Source: Alviniconcha marisindica
Lineage: Eukaryota > Mollusca > Gastropoda > Provannidae
Assembly (NCBI GenBank): GCA_018857735.1
Contig: JABMCL010002087.1
Location: 94,501-158,500, forward strand
Length of the DNA: 64,000 bases
Direction: 5' to 3'
A model generated the notes under the pieces. That model saw nothing but the letters and a program-made list of their open reading frames with translations. It was not told where the DNA came from and did no database searches. This document shows, one piece after another, positions 53,601 through 64,000 of this stretch (within the stretch, counting starts at the first letter, position 1; the number at the start of each line of letters is the position of its first letter). Made by a program: the position numbers and the translations under genes.

Positions 53601-56600
53601 AAAACACAAGAAATTAAAAAGGAACATTGTTTTCATTGGGCAACTCAAAATGTGCACATTTTCGGTGCAATCATCATTTTCAAGCTACAGACACACACAC
53701 ATATATATATATATATATGATAAATGCACTAACAAACAGTAATGTGAGTCAAATCAGAGTACTTTTGGTCACTGCAGAGGTTTGTTGGAGAATGCAAGCA
53801 TGAGGCTGATTTGTATCAGGCCATGTGTTGGATGTTTTGTGTTGTTGGATTAAAATAGTGGTCTTTTTATACTCTTGTGTGTTTTGATCTTGTTTTGGAA
53901 CAGTGGCAGTCATCTTTGTGTTAGATTTGTTTTCGTCATGAAAAAAGCACATTCAGCTGTCCGTACTTCTTTGTCTGCTAGTACTAGTGGTATGGTATAC
54001 CACAGTGTCAGTGGTGAAAGTGCAACAGTTTTTTTGTTTATTTCATGTTTGTTTGTGTTTATGTTTTAGTTGTCTTTCAGATACACTATGAATATGATAT
54101 GTAGCCACCAAGTTGCCTCTTGTAACCACCCAGCTGCTTTTTGTAGCCACTACATTACTGCTTGTAGCCATCCAGTTGCCACTTGTAGCCACCAGTTACC
54201 ATTTGTAGCCTCCCACTTGCCCCTTGTAGCCACCACATTACTGCTTGTGGCCCCCGGTTGCTGTTCATACCCATAGCCATGCATTTGCCACTTGTAGCCC
54301 CCAATGGCTACTTGTAACCACCTGGTTTCTGCTTGAAGCCCCTAATTGCTACTTGTAGCCATGCATTTGTCACCTGCATCCCCCAGTTGCCACTTGTAGC
54401 CACCCAGTTGCTGCTTGTAGCTTCCAGTTGCCACTTGTAACCATGCAGTTTCCACTTATAGCCTTCAGTTGCTACTTGTAGCCTCCCAGTTGCTTGTACC
54501 TTCCAGTTGCCACCTGTAGCCCCCAGTTGCCATTTGTAGCCACTCAGTTGCTGCTTGTAGCCTCCAGTTCCCATTTGTAGCCATGTAGTTGCCACTTCTA
54601 GCCACCCAGTTGCCCCTTGTGGCTTCTCCGTTGTAGCTTGTAGACCTCCAGTTGCAGCTAATGTGGTTTACAGCAACCTTGCCTGGGGCATGGGCATGGA
54701 GTGGATGGATATATGTGTATTCTGTCATTTTATTCATCTTAACATGATCCAGTGGTCCCCATATTTTCCTCAACTAAGCACTTGTTTTGGTCCTGACAGC
54801 TTCAGGATGAACTGTTCTGTGTCATGTTTTGTTTGTGTTATAGTCTGCATGACCACATGAGATCACACCCATCCTCCCAGCTACCCATCCACCCACCCCT
54901 CCCCTTCCCCTCATGATGTTGCAGTCACAGATGATGCCTGTTTGTTGTAGGTTACACAAGTTTGTGTGGCACGGCACAGACCCAGCAAACAAGACTCGCT
55001 TCATCCCCAAGTCCAACAAATTCACCAAACTTCGCATTATTCCTGACCAGTTCTACTACAATGTAAGTACCACTTCAGCGTAACTCTGCTGCTGTGTAGG
55101 CCAACAACCAACTGAGAAACACTTCACCATTTTGGGGATGCTTTTCATCTGGTGTTCTTAAATGTGAATAGTCAATATTATTTTGGTAATTCTTTGCAGA
55201 AGTGTAGACCTGTAGCCCAGCTGTTTTGTTGTTGTTCGTTTTTGGTGTGTTGTTGTTGTTAATTTTACAAACTTGTTTGGTCTGTTCATATTCTGGCAGT
55301 ATCAGCATGCATGAGAAGAAAAAAGATGTTTAAAAAACCTTTTTGGATTGTGTTAGTGACCAGAAGAAACTTCACATATTTTCTTACAGTGTTTCTTTTT
55401 TCTACTCCATTTTCATTGTTGCTGTTGTGAACTTGGCTTCTCTTCTGATAATTTTCATCTCCAGAGTCAACTTTCTGTGCTGACTCTTATTTCTGTATGC
55501 ATTCCACCCCATGTTGCGGCAGTAGCACTTAAAATATCCGCAGTCATTGTGCCAAAAGTGTAAATGGCAGGCTGCTGCTGAACACACATCCACCATATGT
55601 ATGTGGCTTTGAATAACACTGTAAATTGGTGCATGGATATATAGTATACACGTAATGTGCACCAAAATGGCAGCAGCCTCATGTGGCCACAGGCATGTAA
55701 CAGCCAAACAGTGCTCATTGCTGTAAGTACACCATCGGTGGATATTCAGAATTGTGCTGTGTAAAGCTACAGTCACGCATTCAGAGTGGCATGCAAACAG
55801 AGCCCAGTCGGTCTACTCGGAAGCAGAGAATAATGCTATAGAATAATGATCAATCAAATAAGAACATCCAATGATGCACCAGAACATCAAACAATGCACT
55901 GTTAAGGATGATCTCATAATGCTGTACATGCTCAACAGGTGGATGTAAAAAAATATCTATGACACAATGCTGAGGGTGAAAGTTGATCATAATGTTCTGT
56001 TGTAACAGGTGGAATGTGTAACATCTGATGGCTCATTGGTGAAAGTGAAATTCTTGAGTTCTGCTGTAACAGGTGGATGAAATAAGGACATCTGATGATG
56101 CACTGGTGCGGGTGAAACTTATGATGTTCTATGAACTTCAGAACCTGGAGAGGATGGTAAGTTGGGTTTTAAAGCAAGCTTTTGTTGACCGTACTATTTT
56201 TTTTGCTTTTATGACTGGTCACTTTGTGTTATAGTCTGCATGACCACATGAGATCACATATGCTATTTTAAATATAATGCAACCTCAGTTTGCGAGCCTC
56301 CAGCTGTCACCACTATATCCAGATCTGGTTTATTTAGAGAGTGTGTACACATGTAAGTCCATAGGATGTTGAAAAGATCTGATGCGTTGAATTGTAGTTT
56401 TTGCAGAAGTCTCCATAGCATTGGAAAGAGCGAGAGAGGTCTGGACTTGGGAAGTGACAAAGGGTCTCAAAAGTGACTCCTTGGCTCAGAGTTCTTTTTG
56501 GCTTATGTAGCTGAATAGGCTGGGCTTGCAATCTGCCAAATCTGATGCTGCTTATAAAATGCATTCATTCCAGAAGGGGTGGTACGCCTAGCTGTGGCTA

Positions 56601-59600
56601 GGTGCATATTTATAATGGATTCTTTTTGTTCTTTTTTAGTTGGATTCCACTGTTGATCCCATAGCTGATTTCATCAAGTGAGTATATATATATAATATGC
56701 ATAGATAGCTGTAGTTAGGGTTGAAAATTTTGGGGGAATGTTCAAGAGCGGATTCAGCCATGGACCATGTATAACTGCAGTGTTTTGTTGTTGTTGTTGT
56801 TGTTGCTTTGTTTTTTGTATCAGTACTTTGATTGAATAGTTGAAACTTTTTGACAGTAGAATATTAGATGATTTGTGATTCATCTAGAGCTGAGTGAGTT
56901 TTTGCAGGGGCAGCTTTTTTGTCTCTTGTGTTCCATACAGACTATGATTTTTTTTAACTTGGGGAGGGGGGAGGGGGCCTTTCTTTTTGGGGTGAGGGTG
57001 TTTAGCTTTTTGGGGAGTCATCATCATGTGTTGCTTATTATTGTTTGTGGAGTTGTAAATGCATGTGTGTTTCAGTATACTTCATAAGAGACTGTTGTTT
57101 TTGTACTGATATGGAAATTGTAAAAGGCTTTTAGCCCATTTTTGTCTTGAGGAAATGGCACTTCAGAAGTGTTGCATTGTTATTGATATTGTACATTCAC
57201 AGTGGCAGTTCTATGCCAACTTCAAGAATAAAATATAAACAAGCCTTTGTACCAGAATTGTTCAGTTTATTATAAATAATAAATGTGCAGCAAATACATG
57301 GCTTTAGCTTATATAGCAGGTGGCCTAATCCAATGCCAAATTCTGTATTTATGTTACAGTTGTTTGTGCGCTGATGTGGTTGCATATGCTGCTAAAAAAA
57401 CGTAAGTGGTCAGATGGTGTGTGCGCATGGTGGCACAAACATAACATCTATTACATGTGTACGTGTACTACATAGTCAAATTGTTTCTCCTTGTTACTTG
57501 GTTCTTGGATTAGGAGAGTATCACACCAGTCAGCCTAAGCAATCCCCGATTTTCTTGTTACTTGGTTTTCGGTTTGGTAGAGTGCCACATCACCCAGTTT
57601 GATTCTGATCTTAGTTCAGTTTAATATTACTTTATTTATCCAACCAGGGGCCATTCCATCAGATGGGCTCATAAAAACAAAAACAACAACAACAAAAAAC
57701 AATGATAATAAGAACAAACAAAATTATGAACACACAGGTAAACAGGCACTACCCACACAAAACACACTAAGCTCACAGCCTGAGTGATCCCTAATGTTGG
57801 TAGAATTTCCATTGAATTTTTTCCTAACAGCACTTTCTTATACTTCTTCTTTTTCTTCTACTTCTTCTTTTGTTGTTGTTGCTGCTGCTGCTGCAGTGGG
57901 TAAATATGCACATCCCTTAAGCACACAAAACCTGATTTTTTATTTGACCCACAGGACTGCAACCAAGCAAACATGCCAGATCTGATCCAGATCGGCTCAG
58001 AAGCATTGGCCAGAAGTGGGCCCTTTGATTCTTGCACACCGGTTTGCTTCCAGATCCATTTTGCCAAAACCTGACACAGTCAGCCAGAACCAAATCATAT
58101 CCAGGCTGGTTTTGCACAGTTATGATCCAGGCCATCTGTGGAAGAACACAACTGAGTCTGAAAGTGGGAAACCGTGGTGGTAGCCAGCCGGCTGGTTGCA
58201 TTCTGCCAGAACTGGACCAACTTATTTTCAGACTAGATGGGTTTGCCAAAATCTGACCAGGCCAGATCAGATCTGGGCCAGTTTTATGGGCACAGTGCCC
58301 ACCACCTTGAGACTAAGGAGACAGTGGAGAAGGTAGCTGCCCAAACTAGGAATCAAACTCTCAACCTCCCACAGTCTCAGTTCTGAGTCCACCTCACTTC
58401 CTTATTAACTGTTGTGCTTTTGGCTGTTGTTGTTTTTATTATTTTTACACTCTCATTATCATTACCTTTTGCAGTTGTAGCACTTGCTTGTAGAAGTAGG
58501 ACTATCTTTTGTAGTGTATAAAATAATGCTTCTGAAGAGAAGTGCAGTAATAGTTCTGAAGACCAGTACTTGAGTTAGTGTGATCATTATTGCTTCATTT
58601 CCTTATGCCAGAAATGTCTCTTAAGACTTTAACAACAGACATGTTACATCTTCAGGTACTTGGAGTTCATTGAGCAGGCAGGAGAGTTGAATGACCTCAA
58701 GAATTTCCCACGACTGGTTGAGCGGTGTGCTGAAATTGGTTATGGTGTGACCAAGGTGGTTTTCCGTGGTTACCATGCACATGACAAGCTGCAGCGAATG
58801 CACGATACAGCTATTGCACAACGCACAGAGCTAAAACTTTCTGTAAGAACCTGCATCTTTTTTACTCCTTTCTTTATGAATGTCAGATCAACAAAATGGG
58901 TTACCAGCACTCAAAACATCGTGTGCATTATGATAAAAACATTAACAGAGACCTGAATCATTTACTATAACTATCACCTGGCGTACAAGTAAATTACACA
59001 AGGGGGATCAAAACTACTTGGATCACAGCTTTTCATGTATGTTAAAACCTGATAATGTGCTATAAGGCACCCAGACAAATTGAAGGTATATGGTCATCAG
59101 TGGGAGATTTAACTATTATGATGAATGATTGGAACCAGAAAAAGGTATGGATAGAGGCAATGTAAGTGCATGTAGGTTGGAGCCATTGTTATTGTACTTC
59201 TTTTTATAAGCCTGATTGAAAAATTGTTCAAATGACACGAAGAACCAAAACCCTAAGTGCAGCAGAGTGTTAAGTGGTTTTACCAGAACTTGACCTGTGT
59301 TGTGTGTGTGTGTGTTTCTGTGTGTGCATATGTATGCAAGAATACAGAAGAATGTTACTGATGATTAACCTGTGCTGTGCTGTGCATGTGGGTACATGCA
59401 TATATGTATATATGTATGGAGCTTTACCAGTGATTAACCTGTGCTCTGTGTGTGTCTATGTGTGTGTGTGAATACAGTGAGTTTACCGATGATTAACCTG
59501 TGCTGTGTGTGTGCAGTATGAGAAGGAGGAGCAGGAACAAGCCTTGGTGGACTCGAAGCTGAACGCCGAGGTCAACCGTATGGAGCAAGGTACAGCCACA

Positions 59601-62230
59601 GTATCCACAGTGTGTTTGCTTTTTTCTCCTTCTCTGTACTCTGGTCACTGAGGAACCCAGCAGAATTAGTAAAGTGGACAGTCTCGCCTAAGTAGTCTGA
59701 AACTACAGTGTGTTTGCTCTTTCTCTCCTTCTCTTGCAGAATGAGAAAAGTGAAGTCTTTCCTATGTAGTCTGAAACTCCAGTGTGTTTGCTCTTTCTCT
59801 CCTTCTCTGTTCTCTGGTCACTGTGGAACCCTGCAGAATGAGCAAAGTGGAAGTCTTTCCTAAATAGTCTGAAGTTTAAAGTGATTAAATTCATCCCAGT
59901 CTTTGATTTTTTCTTTTTCTTTCTATGATTCTGAATTGCTACATGTGAGTTTTCACACGCAATGACATTAGATGGTGATTTTCCAATTTGACCCCCAAAA
60001 AGGAGAGATTTGGCTTCAAGCATGGACGTGTCACATTTGAGTTCTTTGCATTTCAGAACAGAAAATGAAGCTGTATGCCTTGATGCACAATCTGGAAATG
60101 GAAAAGTAAGTCCCATTCTTCCTCCTTTGCCAAGAAAGAAATTGTGGAAAATATGTATTCTTTTGACCCGACTTGCACCATTGTACATTTTGTCACTCTG
60201 GCATGTTTTGTCACCTTGTGGTGACTCATTCATGCCTGTTTGTACATAAACAATGCCCTGTAATTTTATTTTTTACTCATCAATAGCTTAGCAAGGACTA
60301 AGTGTTAGATTTTTGACGGAACCTAAACTACAATCCTTGTAAAATTAGGTGTTCAAGTTTGAGTTTCAATTCTCACTCTCTTGTGTGCTCTGTCTGATTC
60401 TGTCTCTCTCTCTCTCTCACACACCCACATCTGATATCCAAGTTGAAAGGTACAATGGCTGTATGATTGGTCACCCTCTGATAGGTGACAAAATGTGCAT
60501 GTGTTGCTTCATCACTTTGTGACAAAAACAAGCCGCAACATGATGCACTTTCATACCAGTTTTGGCATCCTGGACCTGGACCCGATTTTGACGTAGCACT
60601 GACAGAGGCATCAGAAAAGCTAATTTGTAAGTTATATTTTGACCGTATATTTATTATCTGTTTCAACGATGTGCCAGACAAAACAAAAACAAACAAAAAA
60701 CCCACCTAGCTGTCTGTGGTGACATACATGGACAAGGTGGTTTTTGTTTAGTGGACACATTTGTGGACTCTGTAATTGCTTTTTTCCACTTCTTCTCTTC
60801 ACACTGGCATTTTTCATGGGCATTATAGTTTGTAGTCTTAGGATGGAGAGCCAATAATGACTAATGTGCTCAAAAGAAAAGCAGACCTGGTGCTTCTGTA
60901 GTTAAAAATTCAAGCGTAGGTGGACTTCTGACACAATTTGATGGAAATGCATGCCACTGAATAGTTGCCTCTCCTCTCTTTTGTCATCTTTCATTACTCA
61001 GCTTGAAACACACCTCTTCATCACTGCCATTTCGTATCTACCTATATGCCTGGAAGAATGTTAACTGTATGTTGTAGACACAGAATGAAGGATAGCTGAA
61101 TGAGTTTGAGTGTTGTTGAATGTTTGAGTGTTGTGCGCATGCATAGTACTTGTCCATTGTACTGATTTTTACAATTGTTTCTTTGTATTTGGGATACTGT
61201 ACAGCACCATGAGTTCATAATTTGTTCATGGGGTATGACGCTATAAAAAAGTTATTATTAACAGTAGTTAATGTCACCAACCTTTTGCACAGTTAGTGAT
61301 GGGGCAGTTAGTGATGTAGTCCTCTCACAGATAGCCTTTCCCAGGAATACCCTCAAACTTCCCATTGGAACACCAAAGCAACGCCTTTGTCACCCTGCCA
61401 TCCAGGTGTCTGATTATATAATATACTGTTACCTGTTTTGTGTGGAGCCCAAACTCTCCTTTTGGTTAACTACATCTATTTGGCTTGATTCAACTACAGA
61501 CACTGAGCTGTTGAGTAGTAGCCCCCCCCCCCCCCCTTATTTATAGCAGAGCTTGTAGTTACAGTTTCTTTGATTACATCCTAGAGTTGTGTACAATAAA
61601 TGTATTTGATATGAACTGGACAGTGTTGGAGAGTTTGTCTACAAGTGTTGATAGCTGAATGGTGATGTGCAGGGAGCAGCTGTCCCACATGCTGAACATG
61701 GAGAAACAGAAACACCAACAGGCCCAGCTCAAGGAACAGCAGGAACACCAGGCTAGGCTCCAGGTAGGTCCACACACACACACTCATCACACTCATCATT
61801 TTTGCACACACAAAAATATACTGGCACTGCAGAGTTATGCATGCACACTAAATTTGTGTTCAGTGAATCATGTGTTGCATTCATAATCATTTTAACTGGT
61901 GCTTGCTTGGAAGAATCTCTTTAGAGTATTAAGAAAGGACATCAGCTCATTGTCCAGCTCACAAGTTTCAGCAATGTTCAGTGTATGGCTGATCAGTTTG
62001 TAAAGGAAGCTGTGTGTTCAAGTGACACTTCATTTCTTGTGATGATACTATGTTATGTATTGCAGGCCAAACAGTCTGCAGATGACCAGAAGCTGACACA
62101 CCTGAGCAGTCTCCACCAGCTTGGGGTGGATGTGAACCAAGTCCTTTTGGCCCAGTCTGTCCGCCCCAAGGAAGTCATTCAGGTGGTGTCAGCAAATGAG
62201 GCTGCAAATGTCCATCTGCATTACAACTAG
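49277..62230 (+). CDS. Vault-repeat plus SPFH-like protein, 404 residues, 13 exons, complete
   Basis: I do not recognise this gene by name. Thirteen exons join in phase from ATG (49,277) to TAG (62,230). Residues about 12-125 hold three repeats with a tyrosine or hydrophobic strand, a turn and a GP-x-hydrophobic-x-x-P core; the first (LVYDHEGHARIEEGPKRLFL) is close to the major vault protein repeat. Residues about 160-285 resemble an SPFH/Band-7 domain, with IRTSDDALVRVKLMMFYEL, then DPIADFI and EIGYGVTKVVFRGY. Residues about 279-365 are E/K/Q-rich and should form a coiled coil, and a 40-residue tail follows. No signal peptide or membrane segment is seen. Major vault protein has the same order of parts but about twice the length. 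A scaffolding or cage-forming cytoplasmic protein is my inference; a membrane-associated Band-7 protein is the alternative. Confidence 0.9.
50237..50290 (+). CDS. Vault/SPFH-like gene exon 2 (residues 14-31)
   Basis: Encodes ALVYDHEGHARIEEGPKR, most of the first vault-type repeat. 54 nt, phase 0. Acceptor ATTTTGCAG, donor GTAGGT. Confidence 0.9.
50588..50661. repeat. CT microsatellite, about 74 bases
   Basis: Pure TC run in intron 2 of the vault/SPFH-like gene. It is pyrimidine-rich on the sense strand and resembles a very long polypyrimidine tract, but no acceptor follows it. Confidence 0.95.
51541..51647 (+). CDS. Vault/SPFH-like gene exon 3 (residues 32-67)
   Basis: Encodes LFLWREQYNPLQRVAATQIE then YLQICYKDGRREHRKG, the end of repeat 1 and start of repeat 2. 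Acceptor GTTTTCAG, donor GTGAGT, phase 2 at its end. Confidence 0.92.
52385..52450 (+). mobile_element. LINE open-frame remnant
   Basis: Encodes PGVVRDWNGLPQETVQAP, the conserved end of many non-LTR retrotransposon polymerase frames. It stops shortly after, and nothing else of the element is recognised. Confidence 0.65.
52694..52867 (+). CDS. Vault/SPFH-like gene exon 4 (residues 67-125)
   Basis: Encodes GPCVEFINPVVHESITKCEM (end of repeat 2), then ALVVYATTEKSCIARRRIEY and GPTLFMPKPNEW (repeat 3). Acceptor GTTTCAG, donor GTGAGC. Confidence 0.94.
54075..54655. repeat. Degenerate 22-25-bp array, CAGTTGCCACTTGTAGCC units
   Basis: About 24 units built on GTTGCCACTTGTAGCCACC, in the intron before exon 5 of the vault/SPFH-like gene. 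Long open frames on minus are array products. Confidence 0.93.
54951..55062 (+). CDS. Vault/SPFH-like gene exon 5 (residues 125-162)
   Basis: Encodes WLHKFVWHGTDPANKTRFIP to IIPDQFYYN, the link between the repeats and the SPFH-like domain. Acceptor GTTGTAG, donor GTAAGT, ends in phase 0. Confidence 0.94.
55437..55860 (+). mobile_element. SINE copy, head truncated
   Basis: Matches the body of the 23.5-kb SINE (GTCAACTTTCTGTGCTGACT, GTAAGTACACCA, GGTGGATATTCA) and its AATAATGCTATAGAATAATG end. The tRNA-like head is missing. Confidence 0.85.
55845..56066 (+). pseudogene. Ghost tandem copies of exon 6 of the vault/SPFH-like gene
   Basis: Two to three diverged units of about 65-75 bases precede exon 6. 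The nearest (56,000-56,066) reads TGTTGTAACAGGTGGAATG, then ACATCTGATGG, CATTGGTG and AAAGTGAAA, matching the exon's acceptor and its first 50 bases. The next, from about 55,925, keeps CTCAACAGGTGGATG and GGGTGAAAGT. Reading frames are broken. Confidence 0.85.
56073..56156 (+). CDS. Vault/SPFH-like gene exon 6 (residues 163-190)
   Basis: Encodes VDEIRTSDDALVRVKLMMFY then ELQNLERM, the opening strands of the SPFH-like domain. 28 codons, phase 0. Acceptor TGTAACAG, donor GTAAGT. Decayed tandem copies of its first half lie just upstream (55,845-56,066). Confidence 0.94.
56640..56677 (+). CDS. Vault/SPFH-like gene exon 7 (residues 191-203)
   Basis: 38-nt exon encoding LDSTVDPIADFI. Acceptor TTTTTTAG, donor GTGAGT. 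The DPIADFI wording fits the SPFH helix that follows the first strands. Confidence 0.88.
57360..57401 (+). CDS. Vault/SPFH-like gene exon 8 (residues 203-217)
   Basis: 42-nt exon encoding NCLCADVVAYAAKKT. Acceptor TGTTACAG, donor GTAAGT. Phases 1/2 fit both neighbours. Confidence 0.87.
58656..58842 (+). CDS. Vault/SPFH-like gene exon 9 (residues 217-279)
   Basis: Encodes TYLEFIEQAGELNDLKNFPR, then RCAEIGYGVTKVVFRGYHAH and the start of the helix. Acceptor CTTCAG, donor GTAAGA. The YGVTKVVF segment matches the last strand typical of SPFH domains. Confidence 0.94.
59281..59516. repeat. Repeated branch-point and acceptor module before exon 10
   Basis: About four units share GATGATTAACCTGTGCT followed by TGTG tracts, at about 59,281, 59,357, 59,426 and 59,485. 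Only the last runs into TGTGTGCAG and the exon. Confidence 0.88.
59517..59589 (+). CDS. Vault/SPFH-like gene exon 10 (residues 280-304)
   Basis: Encodes YEKEEQEQALVDSKLNAEVN and RMEQ, beginning the coiled coil. Acceptor GTGTGCAG, donor GTACAG. The acceptor is the last of about four similar upstream modules (59,281-59,516). Confidence 0.9.
59605..59880. repeat. About 90-115-bp tandem repeat, three units
   Basis: Units share AGTGTGTTTGCTCTTTCTCT, CCTTCTCT and CCTA..TAGTCTGAA. One unit contains CCTTCTCTTGCAG, a strong unused acceptor match, in the intron after exon 10. Confidence 0.9.
60057..60105 (+). CDS. Vault/SPFH-like gene exon 11 (residues 304-320)
   Basis: 49-nt exon encoding EQKMKLYALMHNLEMEK. 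Acceptor GCATTTCAG, donor GTAAGT. Confidence 0.88.
60965..61260 (+). mobile_element. LINE 3' end remnant
   Basis: Reads like the end of a non-LTR element frame (LETHLF-like word near 61,005) and ends in GGGGTATGACGCTATAAAAA then TTATTATTA, typical of LINE and SINE tails. Similar tails are at 38,430-38,520. Confidence 0.5.
61673..61763 (+). CDS. Vault/SPFH-like gene exon 12 (residues 320-350)
   Basis: Encodes KEQLSHMLNMEKQKHQQAQL and KEQQEHQARLQ, strongly helical and Q/K/H-rich. Acceptor TGTGCAG, donor GTAGGT. Confidence 0.9.
62066..62230 (+). CDS. Vault/SPFH-like gene exon 13 with stop (residues 351-404)
   Basis: Encodes AKQSADDQKLTHLSSLHQLG, VDVNQVLLAQSVRPKEVIQV and the end VHLHYN, then TAG at 62,228-62,230. 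Acceptor GTATTGCAG. The tail repeats the pattern of a hydrophobic helix after the coiled coil, as in the cap region of major vault protein; that comparison is only by eye. Confidence 0.93.
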   Translation, partial: AKQSADDQKLTHLSSLHQLGVDVNQVLLAQSVRPKEVIQVVSANEAANVHLHYN

Positions 62231-64000
62231 ACACCGCCTGTCTTTCCTTGTGATGATGCACTGCACTGCAGTTCTTGTTTTGCACAATTACGTGCATGTT
62301 TTACCCAGTGTTTAGTGTACATGTATATTTCATCAATGTAAAGAACACTGAGCCAGTAACACTGAATCAATGTGCTTTGGCAAATCTATTATTAGTTTGT
62401 GATCTGTCCCCAAAGTGGCAAATCTTTGCAAACTATGCAAAGGGCATGCACAAATCAAAGGGCATTATTACAAATCACCCCACCCCCAAGAAAAAAAAAT
62501 CTGTTCATGCTACCAATTTTTGTCTAAATTGTATCTTGAGCAATCAGTTTTGTATATAATGAATACAAAAATCACAAATGTAGATCGTACTTGCATTTAT
62601 AATCAATTTCTACAATTGTTACAAATGTGTACAATGTTGAATCTCAAAGCACCAAGTGCTGCAGTTGTCTACCATGTCTGTAGACGTCCCCACCCATTCC
62701 CACCAGTTTCCTGCCCCACTTTCTATTCAGCCATCCTCTTGAAACAAGCACACTTGTAAACTGTCCTTTAAGTTAAACTAGTTTTAAGATTTTCACATCC
62801 AATTAGATCTCCAAGATGAAAGCCCTATTAACCCCTTCACTGCCCCAGTCTGTAAAATTTCCAGGCTAAAATGTGCACACATACACACCTCAAAACAGTA
62901 TATTTGATGGTCCTATGACAAATCAGCCGTCAATACTGTGCATTTCGATATAAATCATTTCACGTGCTCATGTGAAAGGAGGAAAAAGCTTTAGTGGTTT
63001 CATATTTGGCACTTTTTATGGTCATTTTCCAAGTGACAGCAATTATGGCAGTGAAAGGGTTAAACACAATCCCTAGATCATGGGTCTGTGGGTAACCTAC
63101 AGGCCCAATATTACTAAAGTACAGGTCCTCGCAGGCCCATGACATGGGGACCCTGTACTTCAGATCATACCTGATTTACCAAGCTTTAGTCTGCTCATGT
63201 CTAGCGATGTATTTGAAAGATAGCTGAAGTTTCAAAAGAACAGGTCCTGACAGTTTACAAGCTTTTTGTTTCTGAAGTGACCCAGGGTTCTACTGGCCCC
63301 TGCATGCTGTGAAGGTTGCAATAGCTTTCATGTGTCAATGGACACCCTGACAACGGTGAACAGAGGTCACTCTCTCATGGCAGTCACTCTCACATCGAAT
63401 GCTCCATTGTGACAGAAAAATAACAGGATGGACAGAAAAAGCAGGAGAAATTCAAGTGGTGATATGTTGTAAAGTTAGTCAATTTACAGATCATTATCTG
63501 ATATTTCTTGTGGCACGTAAGAACATACATTTCATGCCGCAAGCACATTATAACAGATATATTATAGAGATATACACTTTTCAAATACGAGATGTTTTAT
63601 CATGTCAGTTAAATCAGAATTTTGCCCATTTTATGTTCTTCACAATGTTTTAACAGAGAATGGTGTTTCAGGGACAGATCATGTTTGCAGATGTTACGTA
63701 AAACATTTGGATGCCTATATGAATTGTGGCATAGAGTTAACTCTTTGAACTGTGTTGGACGCAGGCTTTCAACGTTCTCCTTGACTGTTGGAGCTGTGTC
63801 AGAAGTGGGCTCCTGAAGGACATTTGCAATTTTAAATAACATGAGAAACACAAGGGACACAAATCAGGCAGGAAATGGAAGCGTGTCCATTTTCCTTTGT
63901 GTTCCCTTGCTTGAATAGACGATCTTCGGAAATCCAAGGGACTGCACTCGGTAACTGCCTGCGGGCATGGAGCTATATATATAGGTCCATGCCTGTGGGA
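62231..64000 (+). other. 3' untranslated and flanking region of the vault/SPFH-like gene
   Basis: No canonical AATAAA is seen in the first few hundred bases after the stop codon. GTATATAATGAATACAAAAA near 62,552 is the closest A-rich candidate. No further gene recognised to the window end. Confidence 0.5.

Noticed and set aside
54308..54773. Minus frames rich in Lys, Thr and Trp
   Set aside because: Translations of the degenerate GTTGCCACTTGTAGCC array.

Overview
This is a window of animal nuclear DNA with large introns, GT-AG splicing, dense microsatellites and minisatellites, and SINE and LINE debris. The protein sequences sit between insect and vertebrate myosin VIIa. The many short degenerate tandem arrays and the tRNA-headed SINE family fit a lophotrochozoan, most likely a mollusc. 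That placement is inferred from family resemblance only.

Two protein-coding genes account for the convincing coding sequence. On the minus strand, from 33,540 down to 7,268, lie 19 coding exons of a myosin VIIa heavy chain. They join in phase into 934 residues: the complete motor domain, five IQ motifs and the start of the charged helical region. The rest of the tail (MyTH4-FERM-SH3-MyTH4-FERM in this family) must lie to the left, beyond an intron longer than 7.2 kb. The first coding exon holds only six codons (MVILSK), and intron 1 is probably about 13.7 kb. A candidate 5' untranslated exon lies near 47.25-47.48 kb.

On the plus strand, from 49,277 to 62,230, lies a complete 13-exon gene for a 404-residue protein that I cannot name. 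It has three short beta-type repeats like those of major vault protein, then an SPFH/Band-7-like domain, a charged coiled coil and a short C-terminal tail. That is the order of parts in major vault protein, in miniature. It is the best candidate here for an undescribed system. The two genes are divergent; the interval between them holds a perfect cAMP-response-element palindrome at 48,918 and no recognised gene.

Layout: 1-7,267 is the last visible myosin intron and holds a fold-back repeat and a 28-bp minisatellite. 7.2-28 kb holds 18 myosin exons with tandem arrays in most introns. 28-47 kb is the 5' part of the myosin gene with a LINE fragment, long AT and CA/GT tracts and segmental repeats. 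47-49.3 kb is the intergenic and promoter region. 49.3-62.2 kb is the vault/SPFH-like gene. 62.2-64 kb is its 3' flank.

The most striking non-coding pattern is that tandem arrays repeatedly touch or nearly touch the 3' ends of introns, and several contain decayed copies of splice sites or exon edges. Examples are a partial copy of myosin exon 15 with a stop codon beside a palindrome, two dead copies of the myosin exon 2 acceptor edge, ghost copies of exon 6 of the vault/SPFH-like gene, and repeated acceptor modules before its exon 10.
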